Assembly (NCBI GenBank): GCA_004557975.1
Contig: SFEV01000005.1
Coordinates: 14,472 to 78,471, forward strand
Reading direction: 5' to 3'
DNA from: Lachnospiraceae bacterium
GTDB taxonomy: Bacteria > Bacillota > Clostridia > Lachnospirales > Lachnospiraceae
DNA: 64,000 nucleotides
Part shown: positions 9,569 through 18,129 of the stretch, piece after piece
Layout of the letters: every line of letters starts with the position of its first letter
Numbering within the stretch: the first letter of the stretch is position 1
Position numbers and translations under genes: made by a program
Notes under the pieces: generated by a model
The model's input: only the letters and a program-made list of their open reading frames with translations
Databases searched by the model: none
What the model was told of the DNA's origin: nothing

Positions 9569-9690
9569 AGCTCAGGGGACGAAGCCGGAGAATGAAGCCC
9601 GGAGGCTGAAGACGGGAGACTGAGGAAGAAGTCCGGAATCAGAAGACGGGGGACTGAGGAAGAAATCCGGAATCAGAAAAATCAGGTCGG
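9548..9690 (+). repeat. Purine-rich tandem repeats over and after the parC 3' end
   Basis: Two families of imperfect direct repeats are visible. GGGACGAAGCC recurs 28 bp apart (9548 and 9576). A 34-bp unit at 9608-9641 is repeated at 9642-9675 with only two differences. The tract is strongly G/A-rich on the + strand and overlaps the last seven parC codons. No gene or clear terminator is seen between 9569 and 9750. Confidence 0.8.
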
Positions 9691-9750
9691 GAGGTTCTGG
9701 TCTGCAAATAAAATCAGTGAGAAGAACAGAAAACGAAAGGAGAAGGAACG

Positions 9751-10569
9751 ATGATTCATAAAATACTTGAAATATCCGCACCAGGATATGAAGAAAAAGG
9801 GAAGCTGTATACGTATCTGCTGGAGAAATCACCTGAGATGATGTGCGGAGACAGGCGTCCGGTGGTTGTGATCTGCCCGGGAGGCGGATACGAATTCACC
9901 TCAGACCGGGAAGCAGAGCCGGTTGCACTGCGTTTTCTCGCAATGGGTTACCATGCAGTGGTGCTCCGCTATTCTGTATGGCCGGCACAGTACCCGGTGG
10001 CGCTTCTCCAGCTTGCCAATGCAGTGAAATATCTGAAAGACAACGCTAAGGAGCTCCACATTGATCCGGACAGAGTGATTGTTCAGGGATGTTCCGCAGG
10101 CGGCCATCTGGCAGGCAGCTTCGGTGTATTCTGGAATAAACCCTTTATCAGGGAAGCTCTTGGTGTACCGTCAGGTTATCTGCGGCCGGCAGGAATGATC
10201 CTGAATTACCCGGTGATCACTTCCGGTGAGAAGGCTCATGAGGGCTCCTTCCATCATCTGCTCGGTGACCGGTATGATACCATGAAAGCGGAAGTGTCTC
10301 TGGAAACACAGGTGACAGAGGATACACCTGTCACATTTCTGTGGCATACGACGACAGATGACTGTGTCCCGGTGGAGAACTCGCTTCTGTTCTACCAGGC
10401 ATTAAAGGCAAAGAACATTCCTGTCGAGATGCACATTTACCAGACGGGAGCTCACGGTCTCGGGCTGGCAAACCGTGAGACGCAGGGGGCAGACGGATTT
10501 GGTATCCAGGAGGAGTGCCAGAGCTGGATTACCCTGGCGGAAGAGTGGATGAAGCAGTTCCGCTCATAA
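9751..10569 (+). CDS. Alpha/beta-hydrolase, acetyl-esterase/BD-FAE-like
   Basis: A 272-residue cytosolic hydrolase (no signal peptide). The oxyanion-hole region is VVICPGGGYEF, and the nucleophile elbow is QGCSAGGHLAG, with Ser in GCSAGG. A C-terminal Asp (HTTTDDCVPV) and His (TGAHGLGLA) complete the likely catalytic triad. This order and the GGGY variant match the esterase/lipase group containing acetyl-xylan esterases and feruloyl esterases, so deacetylation of plant or host glycan fragments is plausible but the substrate is not shown. Start ATG is 6 bp after AAAGGAGAAGG. The next genes concern O-acetylation of envelope polymers, but a 220-bp gap with hairpins separates them. Confidence 0.8.
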   Translation: MIHKILEISAPGYEEKGKLYTYLLEKSPEMMCGDRRPVVVICPGGGYEFTSDREAEPVALRFLAMGYHAVVLRYSVWPAQYPVALLQLANAVKYLKDNAKELHIDPDRVIVQGCSAGGHLAGSFGVFWNKPFIREALGVPSGYLRPAGMILNYPVITSGEKAHEGSFHHLLGDRYDTMKAEVSLETQVTEDTPVTFLWHTTTDDCVPVENSLLFYQALKAKNIPVEMHIYQTGAHGLGLANRETQGADGFGIQEECQSWITLAEEWMKQFRS

Positions 10570-10607
10570 ATCCGGTAAAAAATTCAGATTGTTTACTATA
10601 ATATCAG

Positions 10608-10655
10608 GCTGTTCTCCCCAGGTCAGGTTACGATACCTGTGAAATGGAGAACGGC
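10608..10655 (+). terminator. Nested hairpin after the esterase gene
   Basis: GCTGTTCTCC (10608-10617) can pair with GGAGAACGGC (10646-10655) with one wobble, enclosing a second small stem CAGGT/ACCTG (10624-10639). A moderately T-rich stretch follows (CTGTTTCAGTTTCTT). A further 7-bp stem with a 3-nt loop is at 10677-10693. Taken together these probably end the esterase transcript; a weak TATAAT at 10736 then precedes the MBOAT gene. Confidence 0.45.
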
Positions 10656-10791
10656 CTGTTTCAGTTTCTTATAAATAACCGGCAATGCCGGTTTAAAATT
10701 GGACTGATATGTTATGCAAATCGCGAAAAATGGTGTATAATGGAAAACAGTGAGCTGCGAAACAGAAATCCGCAGAAGGGAGTGTTGTGTA

Positions 10792-12186
10792 TTGGTTTTC
10801 AGTTCTGTCACTTTCGTCAGTGTTTTTCTTCCGGTGGTTTTTCTTCTTCACTGGATTCTGCCCGGAATAAAATGTAAAAATGTGCTGCTGATTGCGGCCA
10901 GCCTTGCCTTTTATGCGTATGGAGAGCCGGTGTACGTGCTGCTGATGCTTGCTTCCGTGGCAGTTAATTACCTGCTTGGGCTGGCCTGCGGATGTGGTAC
11001 CGAAGCGCGCAGAAGAATCATGGTTGTGTTTGCTGTGGTGTGGAACATCGGCCTGCTGGTGGTATTCAAGTATTCCGGTTTCCTTGTACAGCTTTTGAAT
11101 GACACTGGTCTTGTCCGGGTTCCGGTGCCCCGGATGAAGCTTCCGGTGGGGATTTCCTTCTTCACATTTCAGTCTCTGTCCTACGTCATTGATGTGTACC
11201 GGGATGCCGTAAAGCCCCAGAAGAATTTCGCAAAAGTACTGCTGTATATATCCTTTTTCCCGCAGCTGATTGCAGGACCGATTGTCAAATATCATGATAT
11301 AGAGCAGGAAATTGATCACCGCCATGTGACATTGGAGGGCACGGCGCTGGGCATGCGCAGATTCACCGCCGGACTTGCCAAGAAAGTACTGATTTCCAAT
11401 GTGCTCGGACTGACTGCTGACACCCTGTTTGCCGCAGATCCCGGGTGCATGAATGTGATGACCTCATGGATTGCAGCCGTTTCGTATCTGTTCCAGATAT
11501 ATTTTGATTTCAGCGGCTACAGTGATATGGCACTTGGCATGGGACAGATGTTCGGATTCCATTTTAAAGAGAATTTCAACTATCCCTACGTATCGGACAG
11601 TGTGCAGGAATTCTGGAGAAGATGGCACATGTCCCTGTCCGGATGGTTCAGGGAGTATCTGTATATACCGCTTGGAGGGAACCGGAAGGGCAGAGCGCGC
11701 ACGGTGTGCAATAAAATGATAGTTTTTTTCTGTACGGGCCTGTGGCACGGAGCTAACGTCACATTTATCGTATGGGGACTCTATCACGGTCTGTTTCTGA
11801 TGCTGGAGGAATATATACCGCTGCGCAAAACGGGCGGCAGGTGTATTTCTGCCCTGAAGCATATTTATACGCTTGTGGTTGTGACGGTTGGATTTGTCAT
11901 TTTTCGCAGTGATACCATGTCCCAGGGCATATCTGTAATCAGAGAAATGTTTACCGGTTTTCATTTCGAACCGGCTGCTGTAAGCCTTGCGGCGGAGCAG
12001 CTTACCCCGCTGTTTCTTCTTTCCATGGCAGCAGCCATTGTCTGTGCCTACCCTGTGAAGGCGAAGCTGGAAAAAATAAGAGGGTATGAGGCTGCAGCCT
12101 GGATGGCCAGCGGGGCGGCGCTCGTGCTTTGTGTTCTGAGTCTTTCAGGCAGCACGTACAACCCATTCATATATTTCAGATTTTAG
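10792..12186 (+). CDS. MBOAT-family membrane O-acyltransferase (AlgI/PatA/DltB type)
   Basis: Polytopic membrane enzyme that moves acyl groups (usually acetyl) across the membrane to extracellular polysaccharide or peptidoglycan. I choose the TTG at 10792 because it gives MVFSSVTFVSVFLP, the usual MBOAT N-terminus, and has GAAGGGAG 9 bp upstream; a GTG at 10750 would add 14 odd residues. The 464-residue protein has about 10-12 hydrophobic segments. Hallmarks are PVGISFFTFQSLSYVID, the FPQLIAGPIV motif, YFDFSGYSDMALG, FWRRWHMSLSGWFR and the conserved histidine in GLWHGANVTFIVWG. It pairs with the following AlgX-like gene 17 bp away, an arrangement typical of acetylation systems. Confidence 0.93.
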   Translation: MVFSSVTFVSVFLPVVFLLHWILPGIKCKNVLLIAASLAFYAYGEPVYVLLMLASVAVNYLLGLACGCGTEARRRIMVVFAVVWNIGLLVVFKYSGFLVQLLNDTGLVRVPVPRMKLPVGISFFTFQSLSYVIDVYRDAVKPQKNFAKVLLYISFFPQLIAGPIVKYHDIEQEIDHRHVTLEGTALGMRRFTAGLAKKVLISNVLGLTADTLFAADPGCMNVMTSWIAAVSYLFQIYFDFSGYSDMALGMGQMFGFHFKENFNYPYVSDSVQEFWRRWHMSLSGWFREYLYIPLGGNRKGRARTVCNKMIVFFCTGLWHGANVTFIVWGLYHGLFLMLEEYIPLRKTGGRCISALKHIYTLVVVTVGFVIFRSDTMSQGISVIREMFTGFHFEPAAVSLAAEQLTPLFLLSMAAAIVCAYPVKAKLEKIRGYEAAAWMASGAALVLCVLSLSGSTYNPFIYFRF

Positions 12187-12203
12187 GTATTTGGGGGAGA
12201 TGT

Positions 12204-13625
12204 ATGAGAAGAAAAGGACTTTGGTGTTATCTGATATTCACCTTTGCCGTCTGTATTCTGCCGCTTGCAGGAATGCCCTGGAAGATGAGCGGGGAGTCCG
12301 GCGAGAACAGGACACTGGCGGAATTTCCCTCCATCCGGGAGGAAGACGGATGGAATGTGGATGTGCTTGCGGATGCCGGGGCATATTTCGAAGATCATTT
12401 TGCATGGAGACAGGAACTGGTGACAGCGGACGCGGTTCTTCGCGGAAAGCTTCTCGGCGTATCGGCCAAGGAGAGTGTCATTGCCGGTACGGACGGATGG
12501 CTGTATTATAAGGATTCTCTGGAGGATTATCAGGGCGAAAATGTGCTCAGCGACAGAGCCATATTTAACATCTCCCATACACTGCGCATGATGCAGGATT
12601 ATGTGGAGAGAGGCGGGAGAAAATTTATATTTACTGTGGCACCCAACAAAAATTCACTGTATAATGAGCATATGCCTTACTATGATAATGTCATCGTGAG
12701 TGATATCCACAATATTGATCTGCTGAAGGAAGCGATGGAGCAGGAGGATGTTCACTTTGTGGATCTCTTCCACGTCTTTGAAAGCCGGGATGAAGTCCTG
12801 TATCACCAGCGGGATTCCCACTGGAACAATATGGGGGCATCACTGGCTGCACAGGAGCTGCTGGATGCGCTGGAGAAGGAGCACCGCCTCTGGCAGGAGG
12901 AAAGCTATGAGATGAGAACGGACTTTGAAGGGGATCTCGACAAAATGCTTTATCCAGGCGCGGTAACTCTGGAGGATGAGTTTTATTTTACGGAGCCCTT
13001 CAGATATGAGTACGTCGGGGAGGTGGAGAGCAACTTCGATCCGGAGATCAGGACAGTTTCATCAGGAAAAGACGGAAGCCTTCTGATGTATCGGGATTCC
13101 TTTGGCAATGCACTGCTGCCGTTTATGGCGGAAGAATTCGGCAGTGCCAGATTTTCGCGGGGAATTCCGTATTATCTGGATGATATGATTTTCTGCAGCG
13201 CAGACACAGTCATTGTGGAGAGATCGGAGCGTTTTCTGCCGGATATGGGAAAAAATCCTCCCGTTGCCCAGGCGCCTCTGGTTATGTTGAATACGGGAGA
13301 CTGTGAGCTCCTGGGAGAGGATGATGCTAACTATGCTACCTGTGAGACATCCGATGAGGGATTGTATCTGAAATTTTCCGGAACTGTTGAAAAGGAGCAG
13401 ATGCAGACTGATTCTCAGATTTATCTGCGCCTTGACGGAGAGTACGTCTATGAAGCGTTTCCGGTGACGGTGGAAACAGAGGAGGGTGTATCTGATTATG
13501 GATATGCCGCCTGCATTGAAAAAGAAAAGCTGGAGGGCGAAGAAGGAAAAGCTGAGCTGTTTGTGACAGGGGCGCAGGGAATCCGGAATGTCTTTCAGGG
13601 AACGGTGACATATATGGAGCAATAA
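12204..13625 (+). CDS. AlgX/AlgJ-like SGNH-type acetyltransferase partner (DHHW-like)
   Basis: Membrane-anchored extracytoplasmic protein expected to transfer the acetyl group delivered by the adjacent MBOAT protein. Start ATG follows TTGGGGGAG; an in-frame GTG at 12129 overlaps the MBOAT gene and is rejected. The 473-residue protein has an N-terminal membrane segment (LWCYLIFTFAVCILPLAG), then GENRTLAEFP and an AGTDGWLYY motif typical of AlgX_N-type proteins, VAPNKNSLY, and a putative catalytic D-H pair in YHQRDSHWNNMG. LLMYRDSFGNALLPF carries the likely catalytic serine. A C-terminal beta-rich region of about 130 residues is not recognised. The acceptor polymer is unknown. Confidence 0.85.
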   Translation: MRRKGLWCYLIFTFAVCILPLAGMPWKMSGESGENRTLAEFPSIREEDGWNVDVLADAGAYFEDHFAWRQELVTADAVLRGKLLGVSAKESVIAGTDGWLYYKDSLEDYQGENVLSDRAIFNISHTLRMMQDYVERGGRKFIFTVAPNKNSLYNEHMPYYDNVIVSDIHNIDLLKEAMEQEDVHFVDLFHVFESRDEVLYHQRDSHWNNMGASLAAQELLDALEKEHRLWQEESYEMRTDFEGDLDKMLYPGAVTLEDEFYFTEPFRYEYVGEVESNFDPEIRTVSSGKDGSLLMYRDSFGNALLPFMAEEFGSARFSRGIPYYLDDMIFCSADTVIVERSERFLPDMGKNPPVAQAPLVMLNTGDCELLGEDDANYATCETSDEGLYLKFSGTVEKEQMQTDSQIYLRLDGEYVYEAFPVTVETEEGVSDYGYAACIEKEKLEGEEGKAELFVTGAQGIRNVFQGTVTYMEQ

Positions 13626-13651
13626 GAGAACAGAGAGAGGAGAATACAGTT

Positions 13652-14539
13652 ATGTTAAGAAAAAAAGCAGCAGTATTATTGGGAGCAGTGATTATATCCA
13701 TAGGAGCGGCAGCATCTGCGCAGGCAGAGGAGTACACGGAAGCACTGAAGGCAGAAGCAGTGACTGAGGCAGAGTCATCAGCGGAGCAGGAGACAGAACT
13801 TTTGCAGGATGAGGAAGCTGCAAAGGCAGAAGAGACGGAGGCTGCCCGGATCCCGGAAGTGATTGTGGTTCAGATCGAGGATGGAGAACCGGTGGAAATT
13901 GCCAATACCGCGGGGCTTGCCATTGCTGCAGTGTCTGTGGAGCCGGGTGAAGAGGAAGGTACCGTGGATGTGACCATGGCGGAAAAAAACGGAATCACCT
14001 ACGAGTTTAAGAAGGTCAATTGTGCCGATATGCAGGATCCGCAGCTTGTGATGGACGGAGCTTTTGCGTACATTACATATACCGGACTTGCCTCCGGAAA
14101 GGAGCGCAGTGTGGGACAGACAGGTGAGCTGGAGTACGAGAAACCGGCAGAGCTGTTTGCGGTGGATGAGGTGTATATCAGGGCAGAATCTGACAGTGAT
14201 TCGGAGATCGTCGGTGTAATCAACCGCGGAGATGCCATTGAGGTGCTTGGAGAGACTTCCACCCACTACAAAGTGAAAAAGGATGATGTGGTGGGATACA
14301 GTGTCCGCAAATGTATCAGCGAGGATGAACAGGACGCCATCGCAGCGGTACAGGCTGAGGAGGCTGCCAGGGAAGCAATCCGTCAGGCGGAAGCTGCAGC
14401 GGCGGCACAGAGAGCTGCAGCACAGAGTTCCTCCAAAAAGGAAGTGAAGCGCCAGAAATTTGACGACTGTGACGGAAGCGGACACGGCTACTATCTGATT
14501 ACGTATTCCGATGGCAGCACAGGAATCCAGGAATACTAA
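13652..14539 (+). CDS. Secreted Ala/Glu-rich protein with an SH3-like domain
   Basis: A 295-residue exported protein. A signal peptide (about residues 1-25, ending ASAQAEE) is followed by an acidic Ala/Glu-rich linker to about residue 70. Residues 165-220 (VDEVYIRAESDSDSEIVGVI to YKVKKDDVVGYSVRKCI) have the spacing of a bacterial SH3 domain, which often binds peptidoglycan. A helical Ala/Gln/Glu stretch precedes a short C-terminal domain with DDCDGSGHGYYLITYSDGS. The last part recalls small secreted Clostridia proteins but I do not recognise it. SD GAGAGGAG precedes the ATG. Its place after the acetylation pair and before the transglutaminase-like genes suggests a cell-wall role. Confidence 0.7.
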   Translation: MLRKKAAVLLGAVIISIGAAASAQAEEYTEALKAEAVTEAESSAEQETELLQDEEAAKAEETEAARIPEVIVVQIEDGEPVEIANTAGLAIAAVSVEPGEEEGTVDVTMAEKNGITYEFKKVNCADMQDPQLVMDGAFAYITYTGLASGKERSVGQTGELEYEKPAELFAVDEVYIRAESDSDSEIVGVINRGDAIEVLGETSTHYKVKKDDVVGYSVRKCISEDEQDAIAAVQAEEAAREAIRQAEAAAAAQRAAAQSSSKKEVKRQKFDDCDGSGHGYYLITYSDGSTGIQEY

Positions 14540-14588
14540 GAAACGGCTGTCAGGGGACACAGCGTGAATTGTCTGAGGGTGTGATGAA

Positions 14589-15395
14589 ATGAAGAGAAAG
14601 ATAAGATATGTGTGGATTCTTCTGGCCGTTTTTCTTCTGGCGTGTTCCTCCGCCGGAGTCCTTTGTGCACAGGCAACCGGCACAGAAGAGACAGTCGTAT
14701 CCACGAAGAAATCATCCGGCTGGGTAACAAAAAAAGGAAAGAAGTATTATTACAAAAATGGAAAGGCCGTGACGGGCTGGAAAACGGTCAAAGGAAAAAA
14801 GTATTATTTTGTCGAATCAGGAAAGAAAAAGGGGCAGATGGTGACCGGCTGGCAGATCTTCGGAAAAACGTGTTATTATTTCCGAAAGGACGGTTCCCTG
14901 GATACCTCCAAAACCACCGATGCGAAAAGAAACGGTGATAAAACGGGAACGGCAAAGCAGAAAACGTACCGCAGAGCTCTGGCGCTCGTTGCGAAAATAA
15001 CCACAAAATCCATGACAAAAGAGGAAAAACTGCGAGCCTGTTTTGAGTATGTCATGAAGTATACCGGACGGCGTCCGAGAACGCCGCATTATTACGGGAT
15101 GGACTGGCCCGTTGTATACGCAAACGACATGTTTCTTGACGGAAGCGGCAACTGCTTCAGCTATGCGGCAGCATTTGCGTTTATGGCAAAAGCCTGCGGA
15201 TACAAAAATGTGTACGCCTGCAGCGATACCGGCCACGGCTGGACAGAAATCAACGGAAAGATTTATGATCCGGAAGAATACAGGAATACAAAGTACAAGT
15301 ATTACGGCACAAGCTACAGCCAGGTTCCGGGGTACAGGCGGGGAATTGCCGACTGGAAGAGCCGCGGGCAGGGCTTCAAGAGGGTAAAGATTTAG
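14589..15395 (+). CDS. Exported transglutaminase-like protein with cell-wall-binding repeats, copy 1
   Basis: A 268-residue envelope protein. An N-terminal hydrophobic segment contains LLACS (possible lipobox) and a later CAQA signal-peptidase site, so lipoprotein or secreted form is open. Residues 44-110 hold three choline/cell-wall-binding type repeats (GWVTKKGKKYYYKNGKAVTG and relatives). Residues 125-268 form a transglutaminase/cysteine-protease-like domain with triad Cys189 (GSGNCFSY), His216 (TGHGWTE) and Asp227 (IYDPEE). In bacteria such domains act as peptidases or amidases as often as cross-linkers, so activity is not assigned. It is followed 32 bp later by a close paralogue. Confidence 0.85.
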   Translation: MKRKIRYVWILLAVFLLACSSAGVLCAQATGTEETVVSTKKSSGWVTKKGKKYYYKNGKAVTGWKTVKGKKYYFVESGKKKGQMVTGWQIFGKTCYYFRKDGSLDTSKTTDAKRNGDKTGTAKQKTYRRALALVAKITTKSMTKEEKLRACFEYVMKYTGRRPRTPHYYGMDWPVVYANDMFLDGSGNCFSYAAAFAFMAKACGYKNVYACSDTGHGWTEINGKIYDPEEYRNTKYKYYGTSYSQVPGYRRGIADWKSRGQGFKRVKI

Positions 15396-15427
15396 GCGCA
15401 GTGTTTTAAAACAGGAGGAAAAGGGAA

Positions 15428-16246
15428 ATGAAAAAATGGATGAAACGTATGGGATTTCTTCTGCTGGTGTGGATGATGCTGTGTTCCACAGCAGGAATCA
15501 CTGCCGTTCATGCAGAGGAGGATGCAGGTCAGACCCCTGCTTCTGAGCAGACAACGACAGTAACAGCCAGGAAAAAATCCGGCTGGATCACAAAAAACGG
15601 AAAGAAGTACTATTATAAAAACGGGAAGGCTGTGACAGGCTGGAAGACCATCAAAGGGAAAAAGTACTATTTTGTCAAATCCGGGAAAAAGAAAGGGCAG
15701 ATGGTAACGGGCTGGCAGATTTTCGGAAAAACATGTTACTATTTCCGCAAGGATGGCTCACTGGATGCTTCCAAAACCACTGACTTCAAAAGAAGCGGTG
15801 ACAAGACAGGAACTGCAAAGCAGAAAACGTACCGCAGAGCTCAGGCGCTTGTTGCAAAAATCACAACTTCATCCATGACGAAGGAGGAGAAGCTGAAAGC
15901 ATGCTTCAATTACGTCATGAAATATACGGGACGTCGGCCCAGGACTCCCCATTACTGTGGAAAAGACTGGCCTGTTGTGTATGCAAACGATATGTTTCTT
16001 GACGGAAGCGGTAACTGCTTCAGTTATGCGGCAGCATTTGCATTCATGGCGAAAGCCTGTGGCTACAGGAATGTATACGCATGCAACAGTACAGGACACG
16101 GATGGGCTGAGATCAACGGCAAGATCTACGATCCGGAGGAATACCGCAACACAAAATATAAATATTACGGTACAAGCTACAGCAGTGTGCCCGGTTACAG
16201 GAGAGCCATTGCAGCAGGCCTGCCTTTTATGCACGTGAAAATTTAA
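15428..16246 (+). CDS. Exported transglutaminase-like protein with cell-wall-binding repeats, copy 2
   Basis: Tandem paralogue of the preceding gene: 272 residues, the same order of signal peptide (ending VHAEE), GW-type binding repeats (residues 51-118) and transglutaminase-like domain with Cys197, His224 and Asp235. The two proteins are nearly identical from the repeats to the end but differ in the signal peptide, in the linker (TPASEQTTTVTAR here) and in the last 15 residues. This pattern points to tandem duplication followed by drift at both ends. Start ATG follows AGGAGGAAAAGGG. The last residues (FMHVKI) resemble the copy 1 ending (FKRVKI). Confidence 0.85.
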   Translation: MKKWMKRMGFLLLVWMMLCSTAGITAVHAEEDAGQTPASEQTTTVTARKKSGWITKNGKKYYYKNGKAVTGWKTIKGKKYYFVKSGKKKGQMVTGWQIFGKTCYYFRKDGSLDASKTTDFKRSGDKTGTAKQKTYRRAQALVAKITTSSMTKEEKLKACFNYVMKYTGRRPRTPHYCGKDWPVVYANDMFLDGSGNCFSYAAAFAFMAKACGYRNVYACNSTGHGWAEINGKIYDPEEYRNTKYKYYGTSYSSVPGYRRAIAAGLPFMHVKI

Positions 16247-16321
16247 GAATTCCTTTCTTGGCAAACGACACGTTTCCTATTATACTGAAAAACAAGATAT
16301 AACGACAGTGGGAGACATTCT

Positions 16322-16996
16322 ATGAGAAAAAGATTTTTGAAAAAACGAAATGCCGCTTCAGTCTGCCGGATGACGTTACTGTGCATGATGCTGGGAGCAG
16401 GTTTATCAGCTTTGCCGCTTCAGGCCGAGGAGGATATTTATCTGGAAGATGATCTGATGACAGAGTATACGGTATCAGAAGAGTCCGGGGATGGTGCTGC
16501 CGATGAGATAACCATTACAGCTGAGGAGAATGCGGATCTGATAACAGGTACATATACGGTTCCGTCAGAATGGACAGAGGACGCAAGCCAGAGTACAGAG
16601 GAGAAAAAGGTTTACAGGTGTTCCGGTTATACGGATCAGGAAAGCGTGTCCACCATTACATGCAGCTATCTTGACACGAATTATTCCGTGATGGAGTATG
16701 AACAGCTCCGTGACATGCTGACAAATAATCTTCTGTATTCCAATGTTAATGCGCAGATCAGCACCAGTGCAGTCTACACAAAGGCGAAGGACTATCTGTA
16801 CATTCTGATCGTAGATGATTCGGCTCAGGATTACCGTGATGTATACCATTATGTGGTGGGAGATTACCGCTGCTTTAGTGTGGAGGTTCGCGAGTACCGT
16901 GAGGAAGCTTCTCTGGCAGAGTCCCGGGAAATGGATACACCCCAGGAGACAGGACAGAAGATTGCCGAAGAGTTTACGTGGAACGAAGCATGGTAA
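16322..16996 (+). CDS. Secreted protein of unknown function
   Basis: A 224-residue protein with a basic start, hydrophobic core and a clear signal cleavage region (LSALPLQAEED), then an acidic region to about residue 85. The rest (residues 95-205) is an alternating alpha/beta domain with YDEQESV-like start, an MLTNNLLYSNVNAQI helix and YLYILIVDD and YHYVVGDYRCFSVEV strands. I do not recognise the family. Position after the two transglutaminase-like genes and a 75-bp gap suggests the same envelope locus. A 30-bp palindromic repeat lies just after its stop. Confidence 0.65.
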   Translation: MRKRFLKKRNAASVCRMTLLCMMLGAGLSALPLQAEEDIYLEDDLMTEYTVSEESGDGAADEITITAEENADLITGTYTVPSEWTEDASQSTEEKKVYRCSGYTDQESVSTITCSYLDTNYSVMEYEQLRDMLTNNLLYSNVNAQISTSAVYTKAKDYLYILIVDDSAQDYRDVYHYVVGDYRCFSVEVREYREEASLAESREMDTPQETGQKIAEEFTWNEAW

Positions 16997-17002
16997 AGGA
17001 CG

Positions 17003-17032
17003 GTTGCTGTTGTGAACGAAGTACACAGTAAC
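17003..17032 (+). repeat. Dispersed palindromic repeat, short copy
   Basis: GTTGCTGT (17003-17010) and ACAGTAAC (about 17025-17032) flank TGTGAACGAAGT, forming a stem-loop. The sequence is a deleted version of the longer element at 27246-27286, with which it shares GTTGCTGTT and TTGTGAACGAAGT. Confidence 0.6.
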
Positions 17033-17070
17033 AGGGAACGGCACTGGAGTTATATGGAAAGGACTAAGAG

Positions 17071-17997
17071 ATGATACAGGATATTGGATCAGGCAGATAC
17101 CGTAACGAGTACCGGCCGGCAGCGCCGCAAAACGACAGCCGCGTGCTGTTTTACCGCGGCAGAGAGCTGTTTGTAAAATGCAGCGGGCAGGAAATTTCAT
17201 TTCTTACGTACGGAGAGCTTCTCCGGAGGTTTCCGTCGCTGGCAGGCAGGGAGACGTATCTGTTTTCCATTGACGGCGTGAGCTACTATCTGTTTCGCGA
17301 TGCACAGCGTATGCAGGCTGTATCTGTGGATGCGCAGGAGCACCATTTCTGTGATGATCAGACAGGTATGATGGCGGAACACTCTCTGATTTCTGCACTG
17401 TCTGTTTTTGAAGGGTTTGAATGGAAAAAGATAGAATTCTTGCGAAGCGCAGCTCCGAAGGAAGCTGCCTTTGCTGCAGTGACCGGATTTCAGCTTCATG
17501 GCTGGTATGAAAGCAGGCGGTACTGTCCGCGCTGCGGGCAGCCCATGGTGCCGGATGGAAAGGAGCGGATGATGCGATGTCCGTCCTGCGGTCAGATGGA
17601 ATACCCGAAGATCTGCCCGGCTGTGATTGTCGCTGTGACAGATGGTGACAGGCTGCTGCTGACAAAATATGCGGGGCGTACCCACAAGAATTATGCGCTG
17701 ATTGCCGGATTTGCAGAGATCGGTGAGTCGATAGAGGAGACGGTGCATCGTGAGGTGATGGAGGAGGTTGGACTGAAAGTCAGAAATCTCCGGTTTTACA
17801 GAAGCCAGCCATGGTCCTTTACCGATACACTGCTGATGGGCTTTTTCGCTGAGCTTGACGGAGAAAGCCGGATCAGCCTCGATGAGACGGAGCTCTCAGA
17901 AGGACGATGGTGTACGCGGGAGGAAATACCGGATGATGATGGAATCAGCCTGACGCGCGAGATGATGCATGTGTTCAAATACGGACACAGAGGGTAA
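17071..17997 (+). CDS. nudC: NAD(H)/NADPH pyrophosphatase, NudC-type Nudix hydrolase
   Basis: Hydrolyses NADH to NMNH and AMP, and in many bacteria removes NAD caps from RNA 5' ends. The 308-residue protein has the full NudC layout: a beta-rich N-domain, a four-cysteine zinc ribbon (YCPRCGQP and RCPSCGQM, about residues 151-175) and a Nudix box reading GFAEIGESIEETVHREVMEE with the catalytic Glu set. The NADH-specificity motif usually written SQPWPFPxS is SQPWSFTDT here, so the first four residues are kept and the rest drifted. Start ATG at 17071 has only a weak SD (AAGGACTAAGAG). It ends just before a strong bidirectional terminator. Confidence 0.9.
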   Translation: MIQDIGSGRYRNEYRPAAPQNDSRVLFYRGRELFVKCSGQEISFLTYGELLRRFPSLAGRETYLFSIDGVSYYLFRDAQRMQAVSVDAQEHHFCDDQTGMMAEHSLISALSVFEGFEWKKIEFLRSAAPKEAAFAAVTGFQLHGWYESRRYCPRCGQPMVPDGKERMMRCPSCGQMEYPKICPAVIVAVTDGDRLLLTKYAGRTHKNYALIAGFAEIGESIEETVHREVMEEVGLKVRNLRFYRSQPWSFTDTLLMGFFAELDGESRISLDETELSEGRWCTREEIPDDDGISLTREMMHVFKYGHRG

Positions 17998-18029
17998 ACG
18001 AGGACACAGAGGATATATGATCATACAAT

Positions 18030-18086
18030 AAGCTCCCATCCGGGCAGGCAGTTGAAGCATAACTGTTTGCCCGGATGGGAGCTTTT
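18030..18086. terminator. Bidirectional terminator between nudC and the GH13 operon
   Basis: A perfect 17-bp stem (18030-18046 with 18068-18084; arms AAGCTCCCATCCGGGCA and its complement) is flanked by T-rich sequence on both strands (TTTT at 18083-18086; AATA on the left). It ends both nudC and the convergent alpha-glucosidase operon. Confidence 0.9.
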
Positions 18087-18129
18087 CAAATCAAAGCTTT
18101 TCAAATCAGATTTTTCAGATCAGACCTTT

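Noticed and set aside
9438..9623. Short frame overlapping the parC end and purine repeats
   Set aside because: Out of frame with parC, no SD, produced by the repeat tract.
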